This document shows positions 17,996 to 27,813 of a stretch of 64,000 bases of DNA, one piece after another. How positions within the stretch are numbered: the stretch's first letter is position 1; each line of letters begins with the position of its first letter. Source of the DNA: Rhizobium sp. R711 (lineage in GTDB: Bacteria > Pseudomonadota > Alphaproteobacteria > Rhizobiales > Rhizobiaceae). A program made the position numbers and the translations under genes. The notes below the pieces were generated by a model. That model searched no databases. It was not told the DNA's origin and saw only the letters and a program-made list of their open reading frames with translations. The stretch spans positions 868,001 to 932,000 of the forward strand of contig NZ_LOKZ01000001.1 of the NCBI RefSeq assembly GCF_002211365.1, read 5' to 3'.

Positions 17996-18895
17996 ATGAC
18001 GGGTTTCGCGGATCGACTGGACATCTTCCTCAAGGTCGTTGCCACGGGAAGCTTTTCCGCTACCGGTCGGGATCTTGGCATGCAGGCGTCATCGATATCG
18101 CGGCAGATCGACCTGCTGGAAACCGAGCTCGGAGTCGAGCTATTCTATCGGTCGACGCGCCGGCTCGCATTGACGTCAGCAGGGGAGACACTTCGCCACC
18201 GCGCCCGGCAGGCGCTTGGCCAGCTCGAGGAGACCAGGAGCGTCGTCGCGGCAATGGCGAGCGAACCGCAGGGATGGCTTACGATTTCGGCGCCGGTCTG
18301 CTTCGGGCAGCGTCATGTTGTACCGCTCGTGCCAATCTATCTGGAACGGTTCCCGAAGGTGCATCTCGAACTGTCTTTGGAGGATCGGGCCGTGAATCCG
18401 ATCGGGGAGAACATCGATCTCGCTGTCCGCATCGGCAAGCTACAGGATTCCGCGCTTCTCGCGACGAAGCTTGCGACAACGGCGAGCGTCGTCTGCGCCG
18501 CGCCGTCCTATCTTCAGCGGCACGGTGTTCCGGCCGTCCCGGCAGACCTCGTGCATCACGCCTGCCTGAGCACGCCGAAGCCGATGAAGGCCGGGATGTG
18601 GCAGTTCGACGACGCTGGATCCGAAGACCGGCTCGAGGTTTCCGGTCGTTTTGTCTGCGCCGACATGGATGGGCTTCTTGCAAGCGCCATCGCCGGCCTG
18701 GGGATCATCCATCTGCAAACATGGCTGGTAGCCGAACCACTCAGGGACGGCAGGCTGGTGCGGCTCTTCCCAACGCTGCCACCGAGACCGGATGGCAGCG
18801 GCATCCACGCGCTCCGACCGCCGGGCGCGCTGACGGCGAAGGTGAAAGGGATGATCGATCTTCTGAAGGCGCGGATGGCCGCACTATCGGAATAG
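17996..18895 (+). CDS. LysR-family transcriptional regulator
   Basis: A 299-residue LysR regulator. A winged helix at the N-terminus (about 1-60; FSATGRDLGMQASSISRQIDLLE) is followed by a periplasmic-binding-protein-like effector domain. The fold and length match the CrgA/AaeR-like branch. The ATG at 17996 begins at the conserved helix-turn-helix; longer frames upstream have no family support. It is transcribed away from the serine hydrolase, the usual arrangement for a LysR protein and its target. The effector is unknown. Confidence 0.87.
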   Translation: MTGFADRLDIFLKVVATGSFSATGRDLGMQASSISRQIDLLETELGVELFYRSTRRLALTSAGETLRHRARQALGQLEETRSVVAAMASEPQGWLTISAPVCFGQRHVVPLVPIYLERFPKVHLELSLEDRAVNPIGENIDLAVRIGKLQDSALLATKLATTASVVCAAPSYLQRHGVPAVPADLVHHACLSTPKPMKAGMWQFDDAGSEDRLEVSGRFVCADMDGLLASAIAGLGIIHLQTWLVAEPLRDGRLVRLFPTLPPRPDGSGIHALRPPGALTAKVKGMIDLLKARMAALSE

Positions 18896-18911
18896 GTCGA
18901 TTCCGACGGAT

Positions 18912-19508
18912 CTATATCGGATAGATGCCGAGAAAGCGTTGCAGATATTCGGACAGCATGAGCGACGGCACGAGCAGCACCAGCGTGAGCGCGCCGACCA
19001 TCAGGCCTTGGCCGTAGAAGATCATCCTCAGGATGCGGGCGATCGCAAAAACCTGCGCAAGCATGAAGGCCAAGAGCAGCAGCGAGACCAGCCCGACCAG
19101 CTGCGGCAGGAAGAAAACCAGCGCGAGCAGCAAGCCGTTGATGTAGGAAAGCGGAACGCCGAGCCAATTAACGCTGACAATGACGGGCGCAAAGCGCTCG
19201 CCCTTCTTGAAGGCGAGTAGCAGTAAGCCCGCAAAGACCAATGGCACGAACCAATTGGCGGCTTCGACAAGTCCGAGCCGGAAATAGAAGAGCGCCCCGA
19301 CATTGGTATGCGGCGGCATCGTTTGCAGGAAGGCCTGGCGCCACCAGAGCCACGAGATCCCCATCGGCGGCAGGCACCAGAAGATCGCCCAGAACGAGCG
19401 GTTGACGCCCCGCTCCGACATGTCGAGGAAGCGGAAGCCGCGCGGATCCATGCGGATCAGCAGCCAGATCCCCGCTAGATAATACTGAACTTCTCTAAAG
19501 CCCGGCAT
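18912..19508 (-). CDS. Polytopic membrane protein of unknown function
   Basis: A 198-residue protein with about four or five hydrophobic segments (roughly 40-65, 80-100, 110-130, 132-160, 168-190) and an N-terminus [17 protein letters not shown]. No family is recognised. Its ATG at 19508 lies inside the end of dapE, sharing 14 bases in another frame, which implies coupled translation with dapE. The overlap supports it being real, but it says nothing about function. Confidence 0.7.
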   Translation of the reverse strand: MPGFREVQYYLAGIWLLIRMDPRGFRFLDMSERGVNRSFWAIFWCLPPMGISWLWWRQAFLQTMPPHTNVGALFYFRLGLVEAANWFVPLVFAGLLLLAFKKGERFAPVIVSVNWLGVPLSYINGLLLALVFFLPQLVGLVSLLLLAFMLAQVFAIARILRMIFYGQGLMVGALTLVLLVPSLMLSEYLQRFLGIYPI

Positions 19509-20688
19509 TCGCGAACCAGCGCTCGATGAAGGTTTCATAGATTACCGTGAGTCGCTCGAGGTCGGAAACAGCAACGCGCTCATCGACCATGTGCATGGTC
19601 TGGCCGACGAGACCGAATTCCACGACGGGGCAATAATCCTTGATGAAACGGGCGTCCGACGTGCCGCCCGTGGTGGAGAGCTTCGGGGACTGGCCAGTCA
19701 CGCTCTCGACGGCGGACGAGAGCGAGGCGATCAGTGCATTGTTACGCGTCAGAAAGACGTGGCTCGGTCGCTCCGCCCAGACGATATCATACTTGAGTGG
19801 CTCGCGACCGGGACGGAGGACACCCTCAGCCGCGGCGGCATCAAGGCGGCGCAGGATCTCCTGCTGCAGGCTCTCCGCTGTCCAGGTATCGTTGAAACGG
19901 ATGTTGAAGCTGGCCGTCGCCTTGGCCGGCACGACGTTCGTCGCCGGATTGCCAACGTCGACGGTCGTCACTTCGAGGTTGGATGGCTGAAAGTTGTCGG
20001 TGCCGCCATCGAATGGCGGGTGCATCAGCGCGTGCGTCAGCTGCAGGATGCCGCGCACGGCATTGTCGGCAAGATGCGGATAGGCGGCGTGGCCCTGGAC
20101 ACCGTGCACGGTGATCTTGCCGGAGAGCGAGCCGCGACGGCCGATCTTGATCATGTCGCCGAGCTTGTCCGGATTGGTCGGCTCGCCGACGAGGCAGGCA
20201 TCCCAGCGCTCGCCGCGCTCGGCGGCCCATTGCAGCAGCTTGATCGTGCCGTTGATCGCCGGGCCTTCCTCATCGCCGGTGATCAGGAAGGAAACCGAGC
20301 CCTTCGGCGCGCCATGCTTTTCGATATGGCGGGCAATGGCCGCAACAAAGCAGGCGACGCCGCCCTTCATGTCGACAGCGCCGCGTCCGAAGAGTTCGCC
20401 GTTCGCGATTTCGGCGGCAAAGGGCGGATGCGTCCAGGTGGCTTCGTCGCCGACAGGCACCACGTCCGTATGCCCGGCAAACATCAGGTGCGGACCCTCG
20501 GTGCCGAACCGTGCGTAGAGGTTCTCGATATCGGGCGTTCCCGGCGCCGTCGCCTTCACCTTGTCCACCTTGAAACCGAGCGGCAACAGCATCGCCTCTA
20601 GCGCCGAAAGCGCACCGCCCTCGGCGGGCGTGACGGACGGGCAGCGAATCAGGGTCTGAAGATTGGCGACGGGATCGGTAGCGGTCAT
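19495..20688 (-). CDS. dapE: Succinyl-diaminopimelate desuccinylase
   Basis: A 397-residue M20-family dinuclear zinc enzyme that makes LL-diaminopimelate for lysine and peptidoglycan synthesis. Seen are the first metal motif [24 protein letters not shown] with the bridging Asp, the catalytic Glu in GDEEGPA, and the late [12 protein letters not shown] motif diagnostic of DapE. The ATG at 20688 gives the family N-terminus. It lies 159 bases downstream of dapD on the same strand, so two consecutive-pathway genes are neighbours. Confidence 0.95.
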   Translation of the reverse strand: MTATDPVANLQTLIRCPSVTPAEGGALSALEAMLLPLGFKVDKVKATAPGTPDIENLYARFGTEGPHLMFAGHTDVVPVGDEATWTHPPFAAEIANGELFGRGAVDMKGGVACFVAAIARHIEKHGAPKGSVSFLITGDEEGPAINGTIKLLQWAAERGERWDACLVGEPTNPDKLGDMIKIGRRGSLSGKITVHGVQGHAAYPHLADNAVRGILQLTHALMHPPFDGGTDNFQPSNLEVTTVDVGNPATNVVPAKATASFNIRFNDTWTAESLQQEILRRLDAAAAEGVLRPGREPLKYDIVWAERPSHVFLTRNNALIASLSSAVESVTGQSPKLSTTGGTSDARFIKDYCPVVEFGLVGQTMHMVDERVAVSDLERLTVIYETFIERWFANAGL

Positions 20689-20847
20689 GGGAGTGGAACT
20701 ATCCAGCGGTAGTGGCAAAGAAAAGGCAAGGCGACGATGCCGCCTTGTTGAAATGTGCCGTTCATTTTGCCGGATCAAGTCCGACTATCAGCGTTCGGGC
20801 GGCGCGCGTCGTTTCAGGCGCGCTGACCGCCGGAACCTCAGGATTTA

Positions 20848-21708
<861 letters not shown>

Positions 21709-21887
21709 GGGAATTCCTTAAACTTCGATCTCTATCGTGGAGACCGAAGCCTCCGGAATTGTGATTGGCGGGATGCGATCTGCTCTATCGCATGAACGGC
21801 TAAAATGGAATGATTTTTCCGCGGCGATTCAACGCTTCGAGACGACATACCGGCTATAAAGCCGGCGGTATTGAAAGGCATTTTGAC

Positions 21888-22754
21888 ATGGCAAAGGCAC
21901 GGAACGGCAGGCTGCGGCGCAAGGATGGCGTCTGGGATCCGCTGAAGACGAGCGCAATCGACAAGCACCGTGCCGAGGCCGTGCCGAAGACGCCGCAGAC
22001 GCTGTCGCCGTCCTATCGCCTTGCCTATGTTGACGAAGAGTTTCTGTGCCGCGAGGAACTGCGGCCGATCCGACTGCAACTCGAACTGCTGAAGGTCGAG
22101 ATGATGCTGGCGGAACGCGGCATCCGGTCGACGGTCGTGATGTTCGGCGGCGCCCGCATTCCCGCGCCGGGCCAAAGCGCATGGGCCGCTAGAAACGAAA
22201 CGCAGCGTGCCAACCTCGAGGCGGCATCGGTCTACTACGACGAGGCGCGCAAGTTCGCGCGACTATGCTCGAAATATTCGGCCGGCTTCGATTTCCGTGA
22301 ATACGTCATCGTGACCGGCGGCGGCCCGGGCGTAATGGAGGCCGGCAATCGTGGCGCAGCCGACGAAGGCGCCCCTTCGATCGGCCTCAACATCGTACTT
22401 CCGCATGAGCAGGCACCAAACGTTTACGTGACGCCGGAACTGAGCTTCAATTTCCATTATTTCGCGATCCGCAAGATGCACTTCATGGTGCGCGCCAAGG
22501 CCATTGCTGTCTTCCCGGGTGGCTTCGGCACCCTCGATGAATTTTTCGAGTGCCTGACGCTGATCCAGACCGGTCGCATGGAGAAAATGCCGCTCATCCT
22601 GTTTGGCGAGAAGTTCTGGAGGAGCATCGTCAATTTCGAGGCGCTTGCGGAGTTTGGCACCATTGCGCCTGACGATGTCGATCTGATCAGCTTTGTCGAT
22701 ACCGCCGATGCTGCCTGGAAAATCATCCAGGATTTCTACGAGCACCACGAATAG
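21888..22754 (+). CDS. LOG-family protein (putative nucleotide phosphoribohydrolase)
   Basis: A 288-residue protein of the LOG/TIGR00730 family. The nucleotide-binding motifs GGGPGVMEAGNRGA and PGGFGTLDEFFE are both intact. LOG proteins cleave cytokinin riboside monophosphates or other nucleoside monophosphates. The roughly 95-residue N-terminal extension before the Rossmann fold marks the longer bacterial branch, whose physiological substrate is less clear, so cytokinin activation should not be assumed. It is divergent from dapD and ends in a shared terminator. Confidence 0.83.
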   Translation: MAKARNGRLRRKDGVWDPLKTSAIDKHRAEAVPKTPQTLSPSYRLAYVDEEFLCREELRPIRLQLELLKVEMMLAERGIRSTVVMFGGARIPAPGQSAWAARNETQRANLEAASVYYDEARKFARLCSKYSAGFDFREYVIVTGGGPGVMEAGNRGAADEGAPSIGLNIVLPHEQAPNVYVTPELSFNFHYFAIRKMHFMVRAKAIAVFPGGFGTLDEFFECLTLIQTGRMEKMPLILFGEKFWRSIVNFEALAEFGTIAPDDVDLISFVDTADAAWKIIQDFYEHHE

Positions 22755-22757
22755 AAA

Positions 22758-22778
22758 AGCCCGCCGAGGTGGCGGGCT
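22758..22778. terminator. Bidirectional hairpin terminator between convergent genes
   Basis: AGCCCGCC/GGCGGGCT with loop GAGGT, just after the LOG gene stop at 22754 and before the minus-strand EF-hand gene stop at 22800. An A-run before the stem becomes a T-run on the minus strand, so it is better as a minus-strand terminator. Confidence 0.75.
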
Positions 22779-22799
22779 TCGGTTTCGGTAAGTTGCCGC

Positions 22800-23438
22800 T
22801 TACAGGAATGGGCGATCAGGCATGTCGTCGAGCGAGATAACGCCGTCCTTGTTGCGATCCATCCAGGTGAAGAACTTGTCGAATGCGGCTTCGGCTTCCT
22901 GCTTGGAAATCTGACCATTCTCGTCGGTATCGAAGCGCTGCATCATCATCATGCCTCGCATCATACCGCCATGCATGCCGCGGCGATCCGGTCGGGCGTC
23001 GGGCCCAGGCTGCGGTGGTGCCGGCTGGGCGTTGTCGGCATCCGGAGGCGGTGCCATCGGCATAGTGTCGCCATCTGTGGTATCATCAGCGGACGCCTTT
23101 ACCTTGGCCATCTGGGCTTCGCGGTATTTGCGGATTTCGCCCGGCGTCAGCGAGCCGTCCTTGTCGGTATCGATCGCGACGAAGATCGCCTCCATCCCGT
23201 CCTTGGCTTCCTGCTTGGAAATCTGTCCATCCTTGTTCGTGTCGAATTGCTTGAGCATGCGAACGAAGATGACTTCGCGGATCGCGCCCATGCGCGGTCC
23301 CATCATCATGCCCATGTCGTGTTGCGGACGGGGCGGATGATGCTTCTTGTCGTGAGACGCAGCAAAACTGGTGCCGGCTGCGGCACCGACGATCATGACG
23401 GAGGAGAGTGCGGCCAGTATCAGCTTGTTCCGAGACAT
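22800..23438 (-). CDS. Exported EF-hand calcium-binding protein
   Basis: A 212-residue protein with a signal peptide (about 1-26, cleavage near SFAAS) and four EF-hand loops: DTNKDGQISKQE, DTDKDGSLTPGE, DTDENGQISKQE and DRNKDGVISLDD. The two pairs are separated by a Pro/Asp-rich linker, and both pairs carry Met/His-rich flanks (HDMGMMMGPRMG, GMHGGMMRGMMMMQRF). The loops have the acidic residues needed for Ca2+. An AGGAG site precedes the ATG at 23438. It is periplasmic, with a probable calcium buffer or sensor role. The Met-rich flanks could also bind copper, which is inference. Confidence 0.85.
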   Translation of the reverse strand: MSRNKLILAALSSVMIVGAAAGTSFAASHDKKHHPPRPQHDMGMMMGPRMGAIREVIFVRMLKQFDTNKDGQISKQEAKDGMEAIFVAIDTDKDGSLTPGEIRKYREAQMAKVKASADDTTDGDTMPMAPPPDADNAQPAPPQPGPDARPDRRGMHGGMMRGMMMMQRFDTDENGQISKQEAEAAFDKFFTWMDRNKDGVISLDDMPDRPFL

Positions 23439-23547
23439 TTCAGCTCCTTTCAAAGTGCAATCGCAATGGGATTACAGACAAAAGGGTAGGGCCGATGTAG
23501 CAAATCGCCCAATTAAAGATCGGTAAGCTGGATGAAACTTTAGTAAT

Positions 23548-24255
23548 CTAGCCGGCAATCTTCGCAAGAAAATCAGTGAGATCGTCGGTCACGAAGTCGA
23601 TGTGATCATCCTCGCCACTGGTCTTTTCCCACCATTCGACAACCGTCTCCTCAAGGTTGTTCGGCACCAGCAGGACAGTCTGCATGCCAAGCGTCTTTGG
23701 AACCTTGAGATTGCGGGGAAGGTCCTCGAACATCGCTGCCTTGCCCGTCTCGATCCGCTTCAGTGCGGCGAACTTGTCGTAGGTTACCTGCGCTGGCTTC
23801 GGCACGAAGTCCGCAGCCACGATGTCGAAGATATCGTCGAAATGCTCGAGGATGCCGAGCGCGCCGGCCGCCATCTCGGCATGCTTGACGCTGCCATTGG
23901 TGAAGATGAACTTGCGACCCGGCAGCGCCTTGATGGCTGCACCCAGTTCGGGTTGCGCCGTCAGGCTTGAATAGTCGATCGCATGCGCCTTCTCGAGGAA
24001 GTCGTTCGGATCGACGCCATGGTGGATCATCAACCCCTGCAGCGTCGTGCCGTGATCAAGATAATATTGCTTCTGCAGCTTGCGCGCCTCCTCCCGCTCC
24101 ATCTGCAGCAACGTTGAGACGTAGGCCGTCATGTTCTTGTCGATCTGCGCGAACAGGTTGACATGATGCGGGTAGAGTGTGTTGTCGAGGTCGAAAACCC
24201 ACTCGGTCACATGCGAGAAGTCCGCCTTGGTCGGCGTGCGATCTATCTTGGTCAT
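23548..24255 (-). CDS. HAD-family pyrimidine 5'-nucleotidase
   Basis: A 235-residue haloacid-dehalogenase-superfamily phosphatase. Motif I is FDLDNTLY with the nucleophilic Asp, motif II is FTNGSVKHA, and motif IV is AAMFEDLPRNL. The family (SDT1/PHM8-like, TIGR01993) dephosphorylates pyrimidine nucleotides. The ATG at 24255 fits the family start. It is divergent from ada, with 86 bases between starts. Confidence 0.87.
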   Translation of the reverse strand: MTKIDRTPTKADFSHVTEWVFDLDNTLYPHHVNLFAQIDKNMTAYVSTLLQMEREEARKLQKQYYLDHGTTLQGLMIHHGVDPNDFLEKAHAIDYSSLTAQPELGAAIKALPGRKFIFTNGSVKHAEMAAGALGILEHFDDIFDIVAADFVPKPAQVTYDKFAALKRIETGKAAMFEDLPRNLKVPKTLGMQTVLLVPNNLEETVVEWWEKTSGEDDHIDFVTDDLTDFLAKIAG

Positions 24256-24341
24256 GGGGGCGTTATGGCACGGCTGGCCGAGCAAGGAAATCGGCAAGAA
24301 AAAATAGACGCCCGATTTGCGGCGGACGCGGCCCGCAAGGA

Positions 24342-25436
24342 ATGGTAGAACGCCTCATGCTCTTCGACCTCCCCAGTGACGATGCGCTCTACGATGCGCT
24401 GATTGCCCGCAGCCCGGCCTACGAAGGCCTCGCCTATGTCTGCGTCAAGACAACCGGCATTTTCTGCCGGTTGACCTGCCCGGCTCGCAAGCCGAAGCGG
24501 GAAAATACGCTCTTCTACGAATCCATCGCCACCTGCATGCAATCCGGTTTTCGGCCCTGCCAACGGTGTCGGCCACTGCAAGAAGCAGGCCGGGAGCCGA
24601 TCGTCGACCAGCTCCTCGCCGCGCTCGACCATAGTCCAGCAGCGCGATGGACGGAGGACGATCTGATCGCGCGCGGCTGCGATCCCTCGACCGTGCGGCG
24701 GGCTTTCAAGCGATCAACAGGCATGACGTTTCTCGATATTGCCCGCTATCGCCGTCTTGGCGAGGCGGCAAAGCAACTGGCGAATGGCGCGCGCGTCATC
24801 GATGCTCAGATCGAGGCAGGGTACGAATCGGGCAGCGGTTTCCGCGCCGCGTTTCAGCGGCTGATCGGCAAAGCGCCTGCAATGTCGCAGAATCGCGATC
24901 GCCTGTTCGCCGATTGCTTCGAAACGCCGCTCGGCCCGATGGTCGCTGTGGCCGACCAGACACATCTGCATCTCCTCGAGTTCCACGATCGCAAGGCACT
25001 GCCTGCGGAGCTGGAAAAGCTGCAGCGCAAGACGCGCTCTACGGTCGCAACCGGCCGCACGCCGGCGATCGATCAAATCGAAGCCGAGCTGAAAGTCTAT
25101 TTCGATGGCAGGTCGGCCGCCTTCCGGACGCCGCTCGCGCTGGGCTTCGGCACGGCGTTCGAGCGCCGAGTCTGGTCGAAGCTGATGGAGATACCCGTTG
25201 GCGAGACACGCGCCTACGGCAACATTGCGCGTGATATGGAAAACCGGCAGATGGTGCGCGCCGTCGGCCGCGCCAATGGGGCGAACCAGATGGCGATCGT
25301 CATCCCATGCCACCGGCTGATCGGTGCCGATGGGTCACTGACGGGCTATGGCGGCGGGCTCTGGCGCAAGCAATGGCTTTTGCGACACGAAGATGAGATG
25401 AAAACCAAGGGATTGTTTGTGGAGGAGATCCAATGA
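24342..25436 (+). CDS. ada: Ada: methylphosphotriester/O6-methylguanine repair protein and regulator
   Basis: A 364-residue three-domain Ada. The N-terminal zinc domain has Cys42, Cys46, Cys73 and Cys76 with the spacing of E. coli Ada. An AraC-type helix-turn-helix covers about 90-180. The C-terminal methyltransferase has the active-site motif IPCHR with Cys323. All acceptor cysteines are present, so it should act both as suicide repair enzyme and as methylation-switched activator. The start could instead be ATG 24357. It overlaps the next gene by four bases (ATGA), so that gene is in its operon. Confidence 0.93.
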   Translation: MVERLMLFDLPSDDALYDALIARSPAYEGLAYVCVKTTGIFCRLTCPARKPKRENTLFYESIATCMQSGFRPCQRCRPLQEAGREPIVDQLLAALDHSPAARWTEDDLIARGCDPSTVRRAFKRSTGMTFLDIARYRRLGEAAKQLANGARVIDAQIEAGYESGSGFRAAFQRLIGKAPAMSQNRDRLFADCFETPLGPMVAVADQTHLHLLEFHDRKALPAELEKLQRKTRSTVATGRTPAIDQIEAELKVYFDGRSAAFRTPLALGFGTAFERRVWSKLMEIPVGETRAYGNIARDMENRQMVRAVGRANGANQMAIVIPCHRLIGADGSLTGYGGGLWRKQWLLRHEDEMKTKGLFVEEIQ

Positions 25437-26206
25437 ATCAGGCTGAGAAGGCAAAGGCATTCGGCGCGCTGCATCAGAAGGGTAATCCCGTCGTTCTTTA
25501 CAACATATGGGACGCGGGAACGGCGAAGGCGGTGACTGAGGCGGGCGCCAAGGCTCTGGCGACTGGAAGTTGGTCGGTTGCCGCAGCACAGGGTTATGGC
25601 GATGGCGAGAAGATTCCGATGGACGCGTTGGTCGCCACGACCCGCCAGATCACGGCGGTCAATGACCTGCCGCTCTCCGTCGATTTCGAAGGGGCATACT
25701 CAACCGAGCCTGCCGGCGCTGCCGCCAACGTCGAGAAGCTGATCGACGCCGGTGCTATCGGTATCAACTTCGAAGATCAGGTGGTCGGCGGCGATGGGTT
25801 GCACCCGGTAGAGAAACAGGTCGCCCGCATCCGCGTCATTCGCGAGTTGGCGGACCGCCGTGGCATTGCCTTCTTCATCAATGCGCGCACCGATCTGTTC
25901 CTGCGCGAAGGCGACCTCTCGAAACATGCGAGTCTGGTCGATGCGGCAATCGAGCGTGGCAAGGCTTACGCTGCCGCTGGCGCCAACGGCTTCTTCGTGC
26001 CCTGGCTGATTGAGCCGGCGCTGATCCAGAAAATCTGCGACGCGTCGCCACTGCCGGTGAACATCATGATGCGGCCGGGTGCGCCGGATGTGAAGACGTT
26101 GGCGAAACTTGGCGTCCGCCGCATCAGCTACGGGCCGGGACCCTACCGGATGATGATGGAGAAGCTGAAAGAGGCAGCCGCGGCGGTCTATGCCGCCGCG
26201 GGCTAA
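25433..26206 (+). CDS. Isocitrate lyase/PEP mutase-family protein
   Basis: A 257-residue TIM-barrel enzyme of the ICL/PEPM superfamily, with a VDFEGAY strand, GINFEDQVVGG and INARTDLFLR. The catalytic KKCGH loop of isocitrate lyase is absent, so it is not AceA. Closest functional relatives would be carboxyvinyl-carboxyphosphonate-type mutases, oxaloacetate decarboxylase-like or methylisocitrate-lyase-like enzymes. Its start overlaps the ada stop (ATGA). The substrate is unknown; coexpression with ada suggests a possible link to alkylation stress, but that is inference. Confidence 0.75.
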   Translation: MNQAEKAKAFGALHQKGNPVVLYNIWDAGTAKAVTEAGAKALATGSWSVAAAQGYGDGEKIPMDALVATTRQITAVNDLPLSVDFEGAYSTEPAGAAANVEKLIDAGAIGINFEDQVVGGDGLHPVEKQVARIRVIRELADRRGIAFFINARTDLFLREGDLSKHASLVDAAIERGKAYAAAGANGFFVPWLIEPALIQKICDASPLPVNIMMRPGAPDVKTLAKLGVRRISYGPGPYRMMMEKLKEAAAAVYAAAG

Positions 26207-26238
26207 AGCAATTCCACGGTTTTTTCGTCCGGAACTGC
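26207..26238. repeat. Degenerate rhizobial palindromic intergenic element
   Basis: AGCAATTCC at 26207-26215 faces GGAACTGC at 26231-26238, an inverted repeat with one mismatch around a T-rich centre. The wording resembles the short palindromic mosaic sequences common between rhizobial genes. It lies between two convergent stops (26206 and 26252) and may also serve as a weak terminator. The family assignment is from memory. Confidence 0.4.
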
Positions 26239-26251
26239 GTAAAGTAAAGGC

Positions 26252-27139
26252 TCAGGGAACGATCAGCGTTCCCGCGCCGTGCTCGGTGAAGATCTCGAGC
26301 AGCACGGAATGGGCGGTCTTGCCGTTCAGGATGACGACGCCCTGGACGCCCGCCTTGATCGCGTCGATGCAGGTCTCGACCTTCGGGATCATGCCGCCGG
26401 AGATCGTGCCGTCGGCGATCAGCGCGTGCGCCTGCGCGACGGAGAGTTCCTTGATCAGGTTGCCCTGCTTGTCGAGGACTCCGGGGACATCGGTCAGGAA
26501 GAGCAGGCGGGTGGCGTTCAGCGCACCGGCGATCGCGCCGGCAAAGGTATCGGCGTTGATGTTGTAGGTTGCACCGTCGCGGCCGGGAGCGACCGGAGCG
26601 ATGACAGGGATCATTTCGGAGCGGGCAAGCAGGTCGAGTAGCGTCCGGTCGACTTCGACCACCTCGCCGACGAAGCCGAGGTCGAGCACGCGTTCGATGT
26701 TCGAATCCGGATCCTTGACCTTCTTCTGCGCCTTTTCGGCGAAGACCATATTGCCGTCCTTACCGCAAAGGCCGATCGCCCATTCGCCCGTCTGATTGAT
26801 GAGCGCGACGATCTCCTTGTTGATCGAGCCAGCCAGAACCATTTCGACGATCTCGACCGTCTTGGCGTCGGTGACGCGCAGGCCGCCCTCGAACTTCGAT
26901 TCGATGCCCATCTTGGTCAGCATTGCGCCGATCTGCGGGCCGCCGCCGTGGACGACGATCGGGTTGACGCCCGACTGTTTCAAGAGTGCGATGTCGCTGG
27001 CGAACGCCTTGCCGAGCTCGGGATTGCCCATGGCATGGCCGCCGTACTTCACGACGATCGTCTTGTTTTCGTAACGCTGCATGAAGGGCAGGGCCTGCGC
27101 AAGCAGGCGTGCCTGGGTTTCGCTTTCAGACTGGTTCAT
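26252..27139 (-). CDS. argB: Acetylglutamate kinase
   Basis: A 295-residue amino-acid kinase, the second step of arginine synthesis. Seen are [10 protein letters not shown] at the N-terminus, the glycine-rich [15 protein letters not shown] loop, and a C-terminal [15 protein letters not shown] segment. The N-terminal helix (about 1-25, before the kinase fold) is of the type that lets ArgB form arginine-inhibited hexamers and bind PII. It is on the same strand as engB, but a plus-strand sigma-factor cassette lies between them. Confidence 0.95.
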   Translation of the reverse strand: MNQSESETQARLLAQALPFMQRYENKTIVVKYGGHAMGNPELGKAFASDIALLKQSGVNPIVVHGGGPQIGAMLTKMGIESKFEGGLRVTDAKTVEIVEMVLAGSINKEIVALINQTGEWAIGLCGKDGNMVFAEKAQKKVKDPDSNIERVLDLGFVGEVVEVDRTLLDLLARSEMIPVIAPVAPGRDGATYNINADTFAGAIAGALNATRLLFLTDVPGVLDKQGNLIKELSVAQAHALIADGTISGGMIPKVETCIDAIKAGVQGVVILNGKTAHSVLLEIFTEHGAGTLIVP

Positions 27140-27273
27140 GGGATACCCCGCGGAATTGATCGCGGCCTTTTATCGCAAGTTTTTGACAGATGGAATAATC
27201 CAGAGACCATTAGTTTAGCGTATCTGCTGGCAAGTGAGGGCAGGACGACACAGCTGTCGCCAAGAGGCATGAA

Positions 27274-27813
27274 ATGACGGGCGACGAAATCGCGCATCTG
27301 ATCAGCCAGGTTGCGATCGGCGATCGCAAGGCCTTTGCGATGCTCTATCGCGAGACCGGCCCGAAACTCTTTTCCATCTGCTTGCGTATCTTGAAGGACA
27401 GAACGGACGCCGAGGAAGCGCTTCAGGAGGTCTATGTCAAGATCTGGCAGCGCGCCGCCGTCTTTGCCGCCGGGGCAGGCGCGCCTTCGTCCTGGCTCGC
27501 CGCAATTGCGCGCAACCAGGCGATCGACATCATGCGCGCGCGCAAGCCGATCGCCGACGAACTGGATAGCGCATACGACCTCGCGGATGACGATCCTTCC
27601 CCCGAGATACAGACTGTGATCAAGGATGAAGGAAGGCGCATTGACACCTGCATGGAAGAGTTGGAAGCTGATCGGGCAGTGGCGGTGAAGAGAGCTTACG
27701 TCGAAGGGCAGAGCTATCAGGAACTGGCCGATCAGTTTGGCGTCCCTTTGAACACGATGCGCACATGGCTGCGTCGCAGCCTCTTGAAACTGAGAGAGTG
27801 CATGGAACGATGA
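27274..27813 (+). CDS. ECF RNA polymerase sigma factor (SigK-like)
   Basis: A 179-residue group IV sigma factor. Region 2 contains LKDRTDAEEALQEVYVKIWQ and region 4 contains GQSYQELADQFGVPLNTMRTWLRR. There is no extra C-terminal domain. It overlaps the downstream anti-sigma gene by four bases (ATGA), the standard arrangement for a sigma held by its cotranscribed partner. The partner type (RskA-like) and the fasciclin gene behind it recall the mycobacterial SigK group. It starts 134 bases from the divergent argB start, in a space that should hold its promoter. Confidence 0.9.
   Translation: MTGDEIAHLISQVAIGDRKAFAMLYRETGPKLFSICLRILKDRTDAEEALQEVYVKIWQRAAVFAAGAGAPSSWLAAIARNQAIDIMRARKPIADELDSAYDLADDDPSPEIQTVIKDEGRRIDTCMEELEADRAVAVKRAYVEGQSYQELADQFGVPLNTMRTWLRRSLLKLRECMER

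Noticed and set aside
25433..26206. Isocitrate lyase (aceA)
   Set aside because: Half the usual length and lacks the KKCGH catalytic loop.
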